Shown in pieces: positions 1 to 7,695 of a stretch of 9,304 bases of DNA. The notes under the pieces are model-generated. The model made no database searches, was not told where the DNA came from, and worked only from the letters and a program-made list of their open reading frames with translations. The position numbers and the translations under genes were made by a program. Each line of letters starts with the position of its first letter. The stretch's first letter is position 1. Origin of the DNA: an uncultured Clostridia bacterium (lineage in GTDB: Bacteria > Bacillota > Clostridia > UMGS1810); contig CALGRC010000107.1 of the NCBI GenBank assembly GCA_937959315.1, positions 1-9,304 on the forward strand. The letters run 5' to 3'.

Positions 1-1699
1 GGTCCACAGGGTGCGCCTGGGTGTAGGCCCAGTCGTCCTGCAAAGCATTCTGGTGCGCCGGATCGGACAAAATATCCGATTCCCCGCCAAAATCAAACGC
101 TACGGCGATACAGTCAATATCCGGCCGTATTTCTGTTTTAATGCGTTCCGCCAGGCTCTTGGCCCATTCAAAATAATCCTTTGCCGTGGGGAACTCGCTC
201 TCGTACGCAATGGCATATACCTCGTTACCCAGCTCTACAATGATGGGCTCCTCCAGTTGGTCCTGCACATACTTAATCTGCTCGATGATCTCATCTTCTG
301 AATACATTTCCCCCAGATTGTTGCTGCCCTGTGCAACAAAAATCAGCCGCGTCCCGGTTGATTTCTGCAGCGCCGCCACATCGTATTGTTCCAAAATCGC
401 CCGCCAGTTGTCATCCGGCACGTAGTTATGCATCAGCATCTGCTCTGAACGGTAATTCTGGATGTGCAAATCGGAAAATGCGCTCTCCCACGCTGTGGGG
501 TTCTCAAAGATTTTGGGCACGATATGAAACCCATTAAACTCCTCTGACAATTTGTGCTGATTGCCCGAAAGATAAAACCGGGTCAACCCCGATTCCGCCA
601 CCGGCTTTTCGCTGGCCGGCAGCACCGTCACATTACAGGTAATGCTCAGCCCGCTGTTTTTTTCGGTTGCCGTCACCGTAGCGGTGCCCGCCTTTTTTGC
701 GGTGATAGCCCGCCGCAAAAACGACGTCCCGTAAATCTCAACAGCGTCCGCATTGTCGGTTGTCCACTCCATATAGACCTGTGCATTGGTCGGGCTGGGC
801 GTAATGGTCAGCCCCTTGCTCTCGCCCTCGTACAACGTCATTTCATTGCCGCTGTTAAACCGGATGGCAACCGTCGGGTTGTACACATATACGCCGCAAG
901 TCTCCACTGCCTGCCCGTTGGCGTCGCTCGCCGTCATCACGGCAAACCCAGTTGCAACCCCCGTCACATTGCCCGCTTCATCCACTGTCGCCACGCCTGT
1001 GTTCGAGCTGCTCCATGTCAGGGGAGCATTCTGGGCATTGGTGATTTCTATCGCCGCGCTCTCGTTCACCGGCACTTGTAAAATTTTCTGTTTTACTGTC
1101 AAATCCTGGTTCTGATCCACATATATCTTAATATTGTCAATTTCTGCCGGATAGGTCTGGGTGAAATAAATGGGACCGGGCGTCACGGCCGGCGTTGAAA
1201 TGGCCCCGACTTCTACAAAATTCGCATCGCTCGCCTTTTTGGCATAAACAATGATGTTCTTGTCCCGCGCCAGTACACGGATGCTGTATTGCTGCCCCGG
1301 CACCAGCTTATAGTCGCTGATTTTAATCTCCTGGCCGCCCACCAGCGCGTGCAGCGTACCATTTAATACGCGGAAAAAGATGTCACAGCCGCGTAGGGAA
1401 ACCATACACCATAAATCATCCCCTTCCGGGGCTTCCACGTCGGACGGCGTAAGGTCATATTCCAGCGTAAAGTTTTCCCACGTCGGCGCAGTCTCTCCCA
1501 TGGACAGGCGCGACCACCCTTCCGGGAACACGCACCTGCCGTCCGTGATGGACGCGCCGTTGGCGGCCACCCAATACAGGGCGCCCTGCGAAAAGTCATA
1601 TTCGTACTGCAACACCGAGCCGTCCGGCGCGGCAAATACCACGCCGATACCCGAAACAGCCATCAGCGCGGCCAATAATAATGAAAGCAGTTTCCTCAT
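1..1699 (-). CDS. Secreted multidomain protein with putative glycoside hydrolase (clan GH-A-like) domain, 3' end cut by window
   Basis: This open frame runs from ATG at 1699 leftward off the window edge; 566 residues are visible and no stop is seen. Residues 1-23 are a signal peptide (MRKLL, hydrophobic core, cleavage near VFA/A), so the protein is exported. Residues about 30-200 look like a concanavalin/LamG-like (DUF1080-type) beta-sandwich, about 200-274 are a BIG2-type Ig-like domain (WSSSNTGVATVDEAGNVTG pattern), and about 275-360 a second Ig-like domain ending in TATVTATEKNSG...TVLPA. From about 370 a catalytic-type domain begins; ELGNE at 489-493 matches the acid/base Asn-Glu site of clan GH-A glycosidases (GH51, GH79 and GH39 have similar sites), which would make E493 the proton donor. 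The nucleophile Glu would lie past the edge. It is the last visible gene of the operon, 58 nt after the repeat protein, which suggests it makes the oligosaccharides that the transporter imports. The start is fixed by the signal peptide; the adjacent AAAGG is only 3 nt from ATG. Hydrolase assignment is inferred from one motif and context. Confidence 0.8.
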   Translation of the reverse strand, partial: MRKLLSLLLAALMAVSGIGVVFAAPDGSVLQYEYDFSQGALYWVAANGASITDGRCVFPEGWSRLSMGETAPTWENFTLEYDLTPSDVEAPEGDDLWCMVSLRGCDIFFRVLNGTLHALVGGQEIKISDYKLVPGQQYSIRVLARDKNIIVYAKKASDANFVEVGAISTPAVTPGPIYFTQTYPAEIDNIKIYVDQNQDLTVKQKILQVPVNESAAIEITNAQNAPLTWSSSNTGVATVDEAGNVTGVATGFAVMTASDANGQAVETCGVYVYNPTVAIRFNSGNEMTLYEGESKGLTITPSPTNAQVYMEWTTDNADAVEIYGTSFLRRAITAKKAGTATVTATEKNSGLSITCNVTVLPASEKPVAESGLTRFYLSGNQHKLSEEFNGFHIVPKIFENPTAWESAFSDLHIQNYRSEQMLMHNYVPDDNWRAILEQYDVAALQKSTGTRLIFVAQGSNNLGEMYSEDEIIEQIKYVQDQLEEPIIVELGNEVYAIAYESEFPTAKDYFEWAKSLAERIKTEIRPDIDCIAVAFDFGGESDILSDPAHQNALQDDWAYTQAHPVD

Positions 1700-1711
1700 A
1701 AACCTTTGTTC

Positions 1712-1739
1712 GCGGGCGCAAAAGTATCTCTGCGCCCGC
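1712..1739 (-). promoter_or_regulatory. Intergenic 9-bp perfect hairpin upstream of the putative hydrolase gene
   Basis: The arms GCGGGCGCA and TGCGCCCGC (1739-1731 and 1720-1712 on the minus strand) pair perfectly around a 10-nt loop. The stem is almost all G/C and lies in the 58-nt gap between the repeat-protein stop and the hydrolase start. AAAGGAGGG (1749-1741) sits directly before the stem and a weaker AAAGG directly before the ATG. No U-run follows on the minus strand, so a simple intrinsic terminator is unlikely. It may be an mRNA processing or stability element, or it may shape ribosome access to the hydrolase start; these roles are inference. Confidence 0.6.
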
Positions 1740-1757
1740 TCCCTCCTTTCAGATTTT

Positions 1758-4433
1758 TTAATACGCCTTGCTCATTTCGCCGGCGATTGGCACCATATTG
1801 GTAAATGAATTCCACAGATAACTCTTAACCATATACTGCCCGCTCTCCGGCACAGATACCGTATTTGTAAAAGGGGCTTCCGTATTGTAAGAAAGCGCCG
1901 TCTCCTCGGTGGCCTGCAAACTGTACAGCGTCTCTGCGCCGCCCGCCGTCTGGTATACCGCCGTCACAAAAATTGCCGTATCCCTGGTATTTGCGCCCTG
2001 CCGCGTCACGCTGGTACTCACCGTCACCGTGCCCTCGCCGGGCGTGTATGTCGCGTCAGCAATCACATAATCCTTTGGCACATAATACTCCAGATTTTCA
2101 ATTGTAGATTTAAAACCAAAGGCCCGGAAGGTCAGCGGAGTATCTTCTTTGCCGGTGTTGGCCTTGCCGTCCACTTCAAACCACTCGTAGTCGGTCTCGC
2201 CTGCTTCCCGGATTCCAAACGTCAGCTTGGTACCAAATTTCGACATATAGATATCATAAGTGGTGGTAGTATCGTTTTTCATGGCATACGCATGTTTATA
2301 ACCTGATGCATCAAAAGGCTCACTTATAGCGCCCTTTCCCGGTTCGGGATAATTCTCCGGATCCGGTATTCTGTGCCAAATGCCTGTACCGTTAAACGGC
2401 AGCAGCTTGATCACATCATTACCCGCATAAATCCAAAACAGTTGATTTGACCCTGTCGCAGCCTGATTTTGTCTGTATTGAAATTTCATTACATAGTTTG
2501 TCGGCTGGATGGAAGTAATCCCAGCCACCCCATAATTATCTTCTTTCAGCAGATTGAGTAACGAACTGTCAATCACCGCTTTGTCATAATTGGCAAAATC
2601 CGTCACTTCCGGCATGGACCCCTGTTCTACCTTAGGCAGGTATACCTTGGCGTTGGTGATGTTAAAGTTTACCGCAGATGTTGTAAACGACATGGTGCTG
2701 CCTTCCTCGTTGGCTTCCGTTTCCAATGTCATCCAGCTATAGTTGGCCTCTGTGGATTTTTTTATCCCCACGGTCAGCGCATTGCCGGTTTTCTGCATAT
2801 GCACCTGATATACCGTACTGGTGTCCGGCTGTATCGGATAATTCAATTCATGCGTACGGTTGTCCCAGTTTCCGGGAAAACTCGGATTTGCGGAATGGTT
2901 GATAAATACGCCCGGCTCCTCCGGATGATTCGGGAAAATACGCACTACGTCGTTCCCGGCCAGCAGCCACAGGTTTTCCGTAGTAGACGGCGCTGCGGTA
3001 ACAGTCTGGAGGTCAAACCGCAAAATATATTCCTGGAAATCAAAATCAGTGATTTCTTTTGTCGCCCAGGTGACAGACGGAAGTGCAAAATCAGCGAGCA
3101 CACTGTCTGCAATGGCATTTTCTGTATACGCAGTCAAATCTGCATCCGGCAGCGCACCGGTCTGTGGCGTCACAATGACCGGCCCTTCCGGCTCCGGCGG
3201 GTCTACCGGCTCCCCTGCTTTTGGCGTCCACACCTGCACATTGGCAATCTCCACGCCATAGCCGGTGGTCTCCATCCGCAGCGGGGTATCCGCATCGTTG
3301 GCGTTGGTGGTGATGGTCGCCAAACTGTACTTGTCCGCGCCGGATTCTTTGATGCCAAATACCAGATCCGCGCCGTTCTTGTACAGGTAGATGTTATACG
3401 TTACCGTTGTCTCCGCCTTCAGGCCATAGGACAGCAAATGGGTGCGGTCTTCCCAGTTCCCCGGCAGCGCGCCCGCGTCCGCCGCGGTATACAGCTGGAT
3501 TTTGTCATTGCCGCCCCTCGGGCGGAAGCGGATGGCGTCCTTCCCGATATGAATCAGGAAATTCTGGTCGCCTGCAAAATCCTCGCTAACCGTCCGGTAA
3601 TCAAATTGCAGTATATAATTTTGAAAATCCACATCGCTGACGGCTGCGCTTTTGTTGTTTTGCTCCAACACATCAAACGCCGTATCCTCCAGCTGTTTTG
3701 CATCATACCCGGCAAGGTCCACCGTCGGCAGCGCACCCTCTGTCAGCGTCACCGTCTCCGGCCCTTCCGGCTCCGGCGGCTCCACCGGCCCCTCGCCCTT
3801 GGGCAGGTACACCTTGGCGTTGGTCACAGCCAGCTTGTATTTATTATTTTGCATTTTCAGCGTAGAGCCGGCATCGTTGGCGTTGGTAGCGATTTTCACC
3901 CAGCTATAGTCCGCCTCACCCGGGCCTTTTACACCAATGGTCAGATCCGCCCCGCTTTTTTGCAGGTATATATTGTATTTCTCGGTGGTCTGGTGGTTAA
4001 ACCAATACATTACATCGTACAGCCGGTCATTCCAGGTATCGGAAATATCCGCTACATTTGGCTTTGAATTTATAAAAATATCCCCTATGCTTTTTGCGCG
4101 ATCCTCTCGCACCGGTGTAAAACGGATGGAATCTTTGCCGATAAAAATCAGGAAATTGCTGTCTACATCGGCATCTGACTGCATTGTCTGATAGTCAAAT
4201 GTCATCACATATTCCTGAAAATCAATATCGGTTACCGTCACCGTTTTATTCGGTTCAGCAAACGATGCAAACAAACTGTCATCCAGCGTTGCCACATCGT
4301 ACGCCGACGCATCCGGCAGCGTCAGGCCGGTTGTCTGGACATCTATACTCTCCGCCGCGAAAACCGTCCCGATTTGCAGCATGGAAACCAGCATCATGAC
4401 TGCAATCACCAAACTTACCTTTCTTTTCATCAT
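1758..4433 (-). CDS. Secreted four-repeat beta-sandwich protein, possible glycan-binding protein
   Basis: This is an 891-residue protein of unknown function. Residues 1-27 form a signal peptide (MMKRK, hydrophobic core, VFAAE). Four related units follow at about 39-212, 235-405, 428-601 and 607-787. Shared features are an FQxY[IV][ML]xFD strand, a [FW]L[IL]xxGxDxxR strand, a Y[ND]IYLxKxGADLxxGIK-like strand, a TNAND-type turn and an xNxKVYxPK end. Units 1-3 also share W[NED][DN]R (134-137, 327-330, 523-526); unit 4 is the most diverged. Units 1-2 and 2-3 are joined by near-identical Pro/Glu linkers (216-225, 409-418). The C-terminal 100 residues look like an Fn3-like sandwich ending in VKSYLWNSFTNMVPI, a pattern common at the ends of Gram-positive secreted carbohydrate-active proteins. 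No LPXTG, SLH or C-terminal membrane segment is visible, so surface retention is unclear. It starts 22 nt after permease 2. AAAGGGG lies 5 nt before ATG 4433 and 8 nt before ATG 4430, so either could start it. The fold resembles LamG/DUF1080 sandwiches; glycan binding is inferred from context. Confidence 0.85.
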   Translation of the reverse strand: MMKRKVSLVIAVMMLVSMLQIGTVFAAESIDVQTTGLTLPDASAYDVATLDDSLFASFAEPNKTVTVTDIDFQEYVMTFDYQTMQSDADVDSNFLIFIGKDSIRFTPVREDRAKSIGDIFINSKPNVADISDTWNDRLYDVMYWFNHQTTEKYNIYLQKSGADLTIGVKGPGEADYSWVKIATNANDAGSTLKMQNNKYKLAVTNAKVYLPKGEGPVEPPEPEGPETVTLTEGALPTVDLAGYDAKQLEDTAFDVLEQNNKSAAVSDVDFQNYILQFDYRTVSEDFAGDQNFLIHIGKDAIRFRPRGGNDKIQLYTAADAGALPGNWEDRTHLLSYGLKAETTVTYNIYLYKNGADLVFGIKESGADKYSLATITTNANDADTPLRMETTGYGVEIANVQVWTPKAGEPVDPPEPEGPVIVTPQTGALPDADLTAYTENAIADSVLADFALPSVTWATKEITDFDFQEYILRFDLQTVTAAPSTTENLWLLAGNDVVRIFPNHPEEPGVFINHSANPSFPGNWDNRTHELNYPIQPDTSTVYQVHMQKTGNALTVGIKKSTEANYSWMTLETEANEEGSTMSFTTSAVNFNITNAKVYLPKVEQGSMPEVTDFANYDKAVIDSSLLNLLKEDNYGVAGITSIQPTNYVMKFQYRQNQAATGSNQLFWIYAGNDVIKLLPFNGTGIWHRIPDPENYPEPGKGAISEPFDASGYKHAYAMKNDTTTTYDIYMSKFGTKLTFGIREAGETDYEWFEVDGKANTGKEDTPLTFRAFGFKSTIENLEYYVPKDYVIADATYTPGEGTVTVSTSVTRQGANTRDTAIFVTAVYQTAGGAETLYSLQATEETALSYNTEAPFTNTVSVPESGQYMVKSYLWNSFTNMVPIAGEMSKAY
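3180..3209 (-). repeat. Pro/Glu linker repeat, copy 2 (between units 2 and 3)
   Basis: This encodes PVDPPEPEGP (residues 409-418 of the four-repeat protein). It matches copy 1 at 28 of 30 bases, although the units it joins are strongly diverged. Confidence 0.75.
3759..3788 (-). repeat. Pro/Glu linker repeat, copy 1 (between units 1 and 2)
   Basis: This encodes PVEPPEPEGP (residues 216-225 of the four-repeat protein). It differs from copy 2 by two bases, giving one Glu/Asp change and one silent change. No copy lies between units 3 and 4, which are joined by VEQGSM. Confidence 0.75.
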
Positions 4434-4455
4434 GTCAACCCCTTTCCCAGATTCC

Positions 4456-5301
4456 TTATCCTTTTACCGCGCCGCTGGCAATGCCCTCGACAAAGTATTT
4501 GTTGCACACGATATAAATGACCAGTACCGGCAGCAGCGACACCGTCGTGCCGGCCAGCATCAGGTTCCACGAGGAAGCCGCCTCTCCGGTGCTCTTTAAC
4601 GCCACCACACCGACAATCAGCGTCCGCTGCAGCGGCTTTGTCATGGTAAAAATCATGGGCATCATGTAGTCGTTCCACGACGCCTGGAATGTCAAAATTG
4701 CAATGGTTGCCAAAATGGGCTGCAGCATAAACAGGATAATCTTAAAAAAGATCTGCCCAAAGCTGCACCCGTCAATCTTTGCCGCCTCGTCAATCTCATA
4801 CGGGATACGAGAGATGAAGCTCCGTACCAGGTAAAAATTCGCCACAGGTATCCCAAAGCATTTAATCAGCAGCAGCGACGGCAGCCCACGATCAATGCCC
4901 AATCCCATCAGCACCTGGAAATACGGGTGCATCACAATGGTGCCAAGGTTGACAAACAGCAGCGAGCAAAAGACCGTAAAAATCACTTTTTTCCCCGGGA
5001 AGTGCCCCCGTGCAAACACATACCCGCCCATAGACGACAGCACCAGCGTAATAAACACGTTTGCCACCGTGTAATAGATGCTGTTCCACAGCATGTGCTT
5101 GACGGAAAACTTACTCGAATCCCACACTTGTTTATAATTGTCCAGCGTGGGTTCCGCCGGGAAAATCCGTTCCGGGTGCGCCATAATTTCCGAATTTGTC
5201 TTAAACGACGAAGCGACAGTATAGATGAGGGGCAGCAAAATTGCCGCCGCCAAAATGATCAGGAACAAATGCTTACAAATACTGGCTGTCCGCTTATTCA
5301 T
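4456..5301 (-). CDS. Carbohydrate ABC transporter permease (CUT1, MalG/LplC-type)
   Basis: This 281-residue inner-membrane subunit would form the translocation channel with permease 1. The N-terminus has a short charged stretch and then a hydrophobic helix (LFLIILAAAILLPLIYTV), followed by the family-typical stretch TLDNYKQVWDSS and several more helices, about six in all. The cytoplasmic EAA loop that docks the ATPase is clear: YEIDEAAKIDGCSFGQIFFK, with EAA and the Gly nine residues on. The C-terminus NKYFVEGIASGAVKG is the characteristic ending of MalG/LplC/YtcP-type permeases. Length is normal for the family. It starts 15 nt after the permease 1 stop; a GGGGG tract lies about 10 nt before the ATG. 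Family assignment is firm; the substrate is not known. Confidence 0.95.
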   Translation of the reverse strand: MNKRTASICKHLFLIILAAAILLPLIYTVASSFKTNSEIMAHPERIFPAEPTLDNYKQVWDSSKFSVKHMLWNSIYYTVANVFITLVLSSMGGYVFARGHFPGKKVIFTVFCSLLFVNLGTIVMHPYFQVLMGLGIDRGLPSLLLIKCFGIPVANFYLVRSFISRIPYEIDEAAKIDGCSFGQIFFKIILFMLQPILATIAILTFQASWNDYMMPMIFTMTKPLQRTLIVGVVALKSTGEAASSWNLMLAGTTVSLLPVLVIYIVCNKYFVEGIASGAVKG

Positions 5302-5316
5302 CTTTCCGTCACCCCC

Positions 5317-6255
5317 TTAATACACATTTTGCAGCCGGTTGGTAAATTTGTTGAACACAACTCCAATCACGCAGAATATCACACTGGTTACAATCGACAT
5401 GGCCGATGCATATCCAATATTTGCCACCTGCCCATAACCAGTGACAATTTTACTGGTCAGATATGCGCTGACCGTATAGGTACTGCCAGCCGGTGCGCCG
5501 TTGGTCATAACCAAGATGTATTCGTTAATCTGCAACAGCCCGCTGATAGACAGCAGCAAAATCACCTGCAACACAGGCGCAATCATGGGCAGCGTCAGCC
5601 GGAACAGCACCGTCGCGCCGTTGGCACCGTCTATTTTGGCACTTTCATACACTTCCTTCGGCACCGTCGAGATGGCCGCCATAAAATACAATACCGTCGT
5701 ACCGAACGCCTGCCAGAATGAACCGGCAAACAAGGCGATCATGGCAGTCAATTTGCTGGCAAACCAGTCGATGTTATTATCAATCAGGTGCAAACTTTTG
5801 AGTACGGCGTTGATAAACCCAAAATAGTCAAACAAATTGGAAAATATCAACCCAACCGTTGCCACACTGACCACCGCCGGCATAAAATAAATGGAACGGT
5901 ACAAACCGGCCAGCCGCGTGTTTTTCATCAGCAAGTTGGCGGTAATCAGCGCCAGCAGCATCTCAACGGGTGTCTTAAATACCATAAACTCCAAATTGAC
6001 CAGCCAGGATTTCCAATATCCCGTATTCTGTGTCAGCATGGTGATATAGTTTTCCAGCCCGATAAACCGCGTCTGCGACGGCACGCCCGTATAGCTGAAC
6101 AGCGAAATAACGCCTGCCCAGATAATGGGATATATGGTAAACACCACAAGCCCAATCAGCGGCAGCGCCAGCATGGTAAAACAGGTCGCCACCTCTTTCG
6201 GCTGGTACTTTGGCCGCCGCGCCGTTGCCATCCTTGTTGAAACGCTTAATTTCAC
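5317..6255 (-). CDS. Carbohydrate ABC transporter permease (CUT1, MalF/UgpA/LplB-type)
   Basis: This is the first channel subunit of the importer, about 312 residues. A hydrophilic N-terminus with RRPKYQPKE leads into helix 1 (FTMLALPLIGLVVFTIYPII), followed by the GLENY element and about five more helices. The EAA-type docking loop reads VYESAKIDGANGATVLFRLT, with Ser replacing the first Ala, a common variant. RLTLPMIAPVL continues the loop as in UgpA/LplB homologues. The start is uncertain. GTG at 6255 lies 9 nt after AGGAG and is preferred here; TTG at 6261 would overlap the stop of the upstream lipoprotein gene but lies only 3 nt after the same site. Both imply translational coupling to the binding protein. 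The stop is TAA at 5317-5319. Confidence 0.93.
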   Translation of the reverse strand: MKLSVSTRMATARRPKYQPKEVATCFTMLALPLIGLVVFTIYPIIWAGVISLFSYTGVPSQTRFIGLENYITMLTQNTGYWKSWLVNLEFMVFKTPVEMLLALITANLLMKNTRLAGLYRSIYFMPAVVSVATVGLIFSNLFDYFGFINAVLKSLHLIDNNIDWFASKLTAMIALFAGSFWQAFGTTVLYFMAAISTVPKEVYESAKIDGANGATVLFRLTLPMIAPVLQVILLLSISGLLQINEYILVMTNGAPAGSTYTVSAYLTSKIVTGYGQVANIGYASAMSIVTSVIFCVIGVVFNKFTNRLQNVY

Positions 6256-6257
6256 TG

Positions 6258-7646
6258 TCAATCTCTCCTAACCTTTTCCGACCAGTTTGCATCATAATAA
6301 ATGGAATAATCTTGTTCCGGGTACAGCTCCTGGTATTTTTTCATACCGTCGTTTTTAATCTGGCTCATCTCCGCCAGACCCTCGTCAATGGTCTTGTCTC
6401 CCGTCCATACCTCGTTGACAATGACTTCCTGCACCGATTTCGCACCATCCGAAGAGGTCGGCATAACTGTCGGCGCAATCACGCTGATATCCACCATTTC
6501 ACAAAATTCTTTCCAGCCGGTAGGCAGATTGTCCACCGGCACATCTTTCACCAAATCCCAGTCACACGGGATTTCCAAGCCCTGCTTATACATTTCCACC
6601 ACCGTCTCGTCACTGTACAGCCACTGGAAGATCTTCGATACATTTTCCGCGCCCAGAGTTTCCAATGCTTTGGAAGCCACCCGTACGCTGGTGTTGGAAT
6701 AGGACGTCTGCCGGTACTCAGGATCCTCCGTCAACGTAGGCAGCGGCGCCACGCCCCAGTCAATTTTAGCCGGGAACTGGGTATTGAACACACCTACATC
6801 AAACGAATAGGCAATTTTCATCCCAATATTCCCTTCTGAAAACCGTGCGCGCGCCGGGTCATTGTCCAGCCCTTCCGCACCAGGGTAATAACTGCCGTCT
6901 TCTTTAATCCCCATCACCGTTTCCAGTATGGGCTTGCATACGCTATAGTCAAACACACCCTCTATCGGGTTATACTCCGGCATACCGGCAACGGAAGTTG
7001 ACAGGCTCACAATATCGCTATCCACCCAGGACGACCATTTGAGCGGGAATACAATGCCATACTCATTTTTGTCTGGGTTGGTCAAAATTTTGGCATATTC
7101 CCGCAGCTCGTCCAGCGTTTTGGGCGGTTTTGCCTCGCCGTTTTCATCCACCAGCCCAGCCGCTACGAACATTTCCTTATTGTATACCAGCCCGCGCGTA
7201 GTCATGCCCCACGGGATGCAATACACATCATCCCCCAACTTATGAGATTTTTCCACCATCATGTCGGTGTACTTTGCATAAAACTCCGGCAGCCCCGGCA
7301 AAGTATTGAGCGCGACAATATTGCCCGCTTCTACCAACTTGTCAATATCGCCCCACATAAAAAACTCCGGCAGCTGCCCAGACTGGATGGCAATGTCCAG
7401 TTCCTGCGAATAGCTCGAGTCAATTTTCACATCCAGTTCCAGATTTACGCCCAGCTCTTTGCCCAGCGTATTGTTAAAATCGGCAATTTTGGACTCCCAA
7501 AATTGTTTGGAACTGCCTGTTTGCAGCCAAATGCTTGCCGTCTTGACGCCGTCCTCTTCGCCGCCATCCCCCCCGCCGCAGCCGGACAGCAGCACTACCG
7601 CCGAAAGCGATGCTGCCAGCAGGGATTTTAAGTACCGTTTTTTCAT
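6258..7646 (-). CDS. Sugar-binding lipoprotein of a CUT1 ABC importer (family 1 solute-binding protein)
   Basis: This 462-residue protein would capture oligosaccharide outside the membrane and deliver it to the two permeases. It begins MKKRYLKSLL, a lipoprotein signal with lipobox LSGC; Cys23 would be lipidated, and a Gly/Asp/Glu-rich tether follows. The mature part shows solute-binding hallmarks: WLQTGSSKQFWESKIADFN near the N-terminus, GQLPEFFMWGD, a YCIPWGMTTRGLVYNKEMF segment, the PKTLDELREYAKILT helix, and RFSEGNIGMKIAYSFDVGVF followed by WGVAPLPT. Length is usual for the family. ATG 7646 is chosen because the signal peptide begins there and AAGGAG (7660-7655) precedes it by 8 nt; the frame is open further upstream to 7745 but that part spans the promoter. 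The stop overlaps the possible TTG start of permease 1. It is the first gene of the operon. Ligand specificity cannot be read from the sequence. Confidence 0.95.
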   Translation of the reverse strand: MKKRYLKSLLAASLSAVVLLSGCGGGDGGEEDGVKTASIWLQTGSSKQFWESKIADFNNTLGKELGVNLELDVKIDSSYSQELDIAIQSGQLPEFFMWGDIDKLVEAGNIVALNTLPGLPEFYAKYTDMMVEKSHKLGDDVYCIPWGMTTRGLVYNKEMFVAAGLVDENGEAKPPKTLDELREYAKILTNPDKNEYGIVFPLKWSSWVDSDIVSLSTSVAGMPEYNPIEGVFDYSVCKPILETVMGIKEDGSYYPGAEGLDNDPARARFSEGNIGMKIAYSFDVGVFNTQFPAKIDWGVAPLPTLTEDPEYRQTSYSNTSVRVASKALETLGAENVSKIFQWLYSDETVVEMYKQGLEIPCDWDLVKDVPVDNLPTGWKEFCEMVDISVIAPTVMPTSSDGAKSVQEVIVNEVWTGDKTIDEGLAEMSQIKNDGMKKYQELYPEQDYSIYYDANWSEKVRRD

Positions 7647-7654
7647 GTCCCTCT

Positions 7655-7660
7655 CTCCTT
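7655..7660 (-). promoter_or_regulatory. Ribosome binding site of the binding-protein gene
   Basis: AAGGAG lies 8 nt before ATG 7646. It decides this start over an ATG about 100 nt upstream in the same frame. Confidence 0.8.
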
Positions 7661-7695
7661 TTCCATAAAATTGTACCACCACTTTCCTATCTGAA

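Noticed and set aside
554..1115. Plus-strand open frames antisense to the hydrolase gene
   Set aside because: The minus strand here encodes recognisable Ig-like domains; the plus-strand translations are low-complexity and carry no signal of a real protein.
1712..1760. Hairpin as a rho-independent terminator
   Set aside because: No U-run follows on the minus strand. A T-run exists on the plus side, but it is separated from the stem by more than 10 nt and no plus-strand gene ends there.
2799..4067. Long plus-strand open frame of 422 codons
   Set aside because: It lies wholly antisense to the four-repeat protein, is rich in Arg/His/Cys with no domain pattern, and arises from the codon bias of the real gene on the minus strand.
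4927..5721. Plus-strand open frame of 264 codons across the permease junction
   Set aside because: Its product is His/Gln/Arg-rich and it runs antisense to two clear permeases.
6237..6255. Possible catabolite-repression (cre-like) site TGAAACGCTTAATTTCA
   Set aside because: The spacing between half-sites does not fit the cre consensus and the site lies within the permease 1 coding region.
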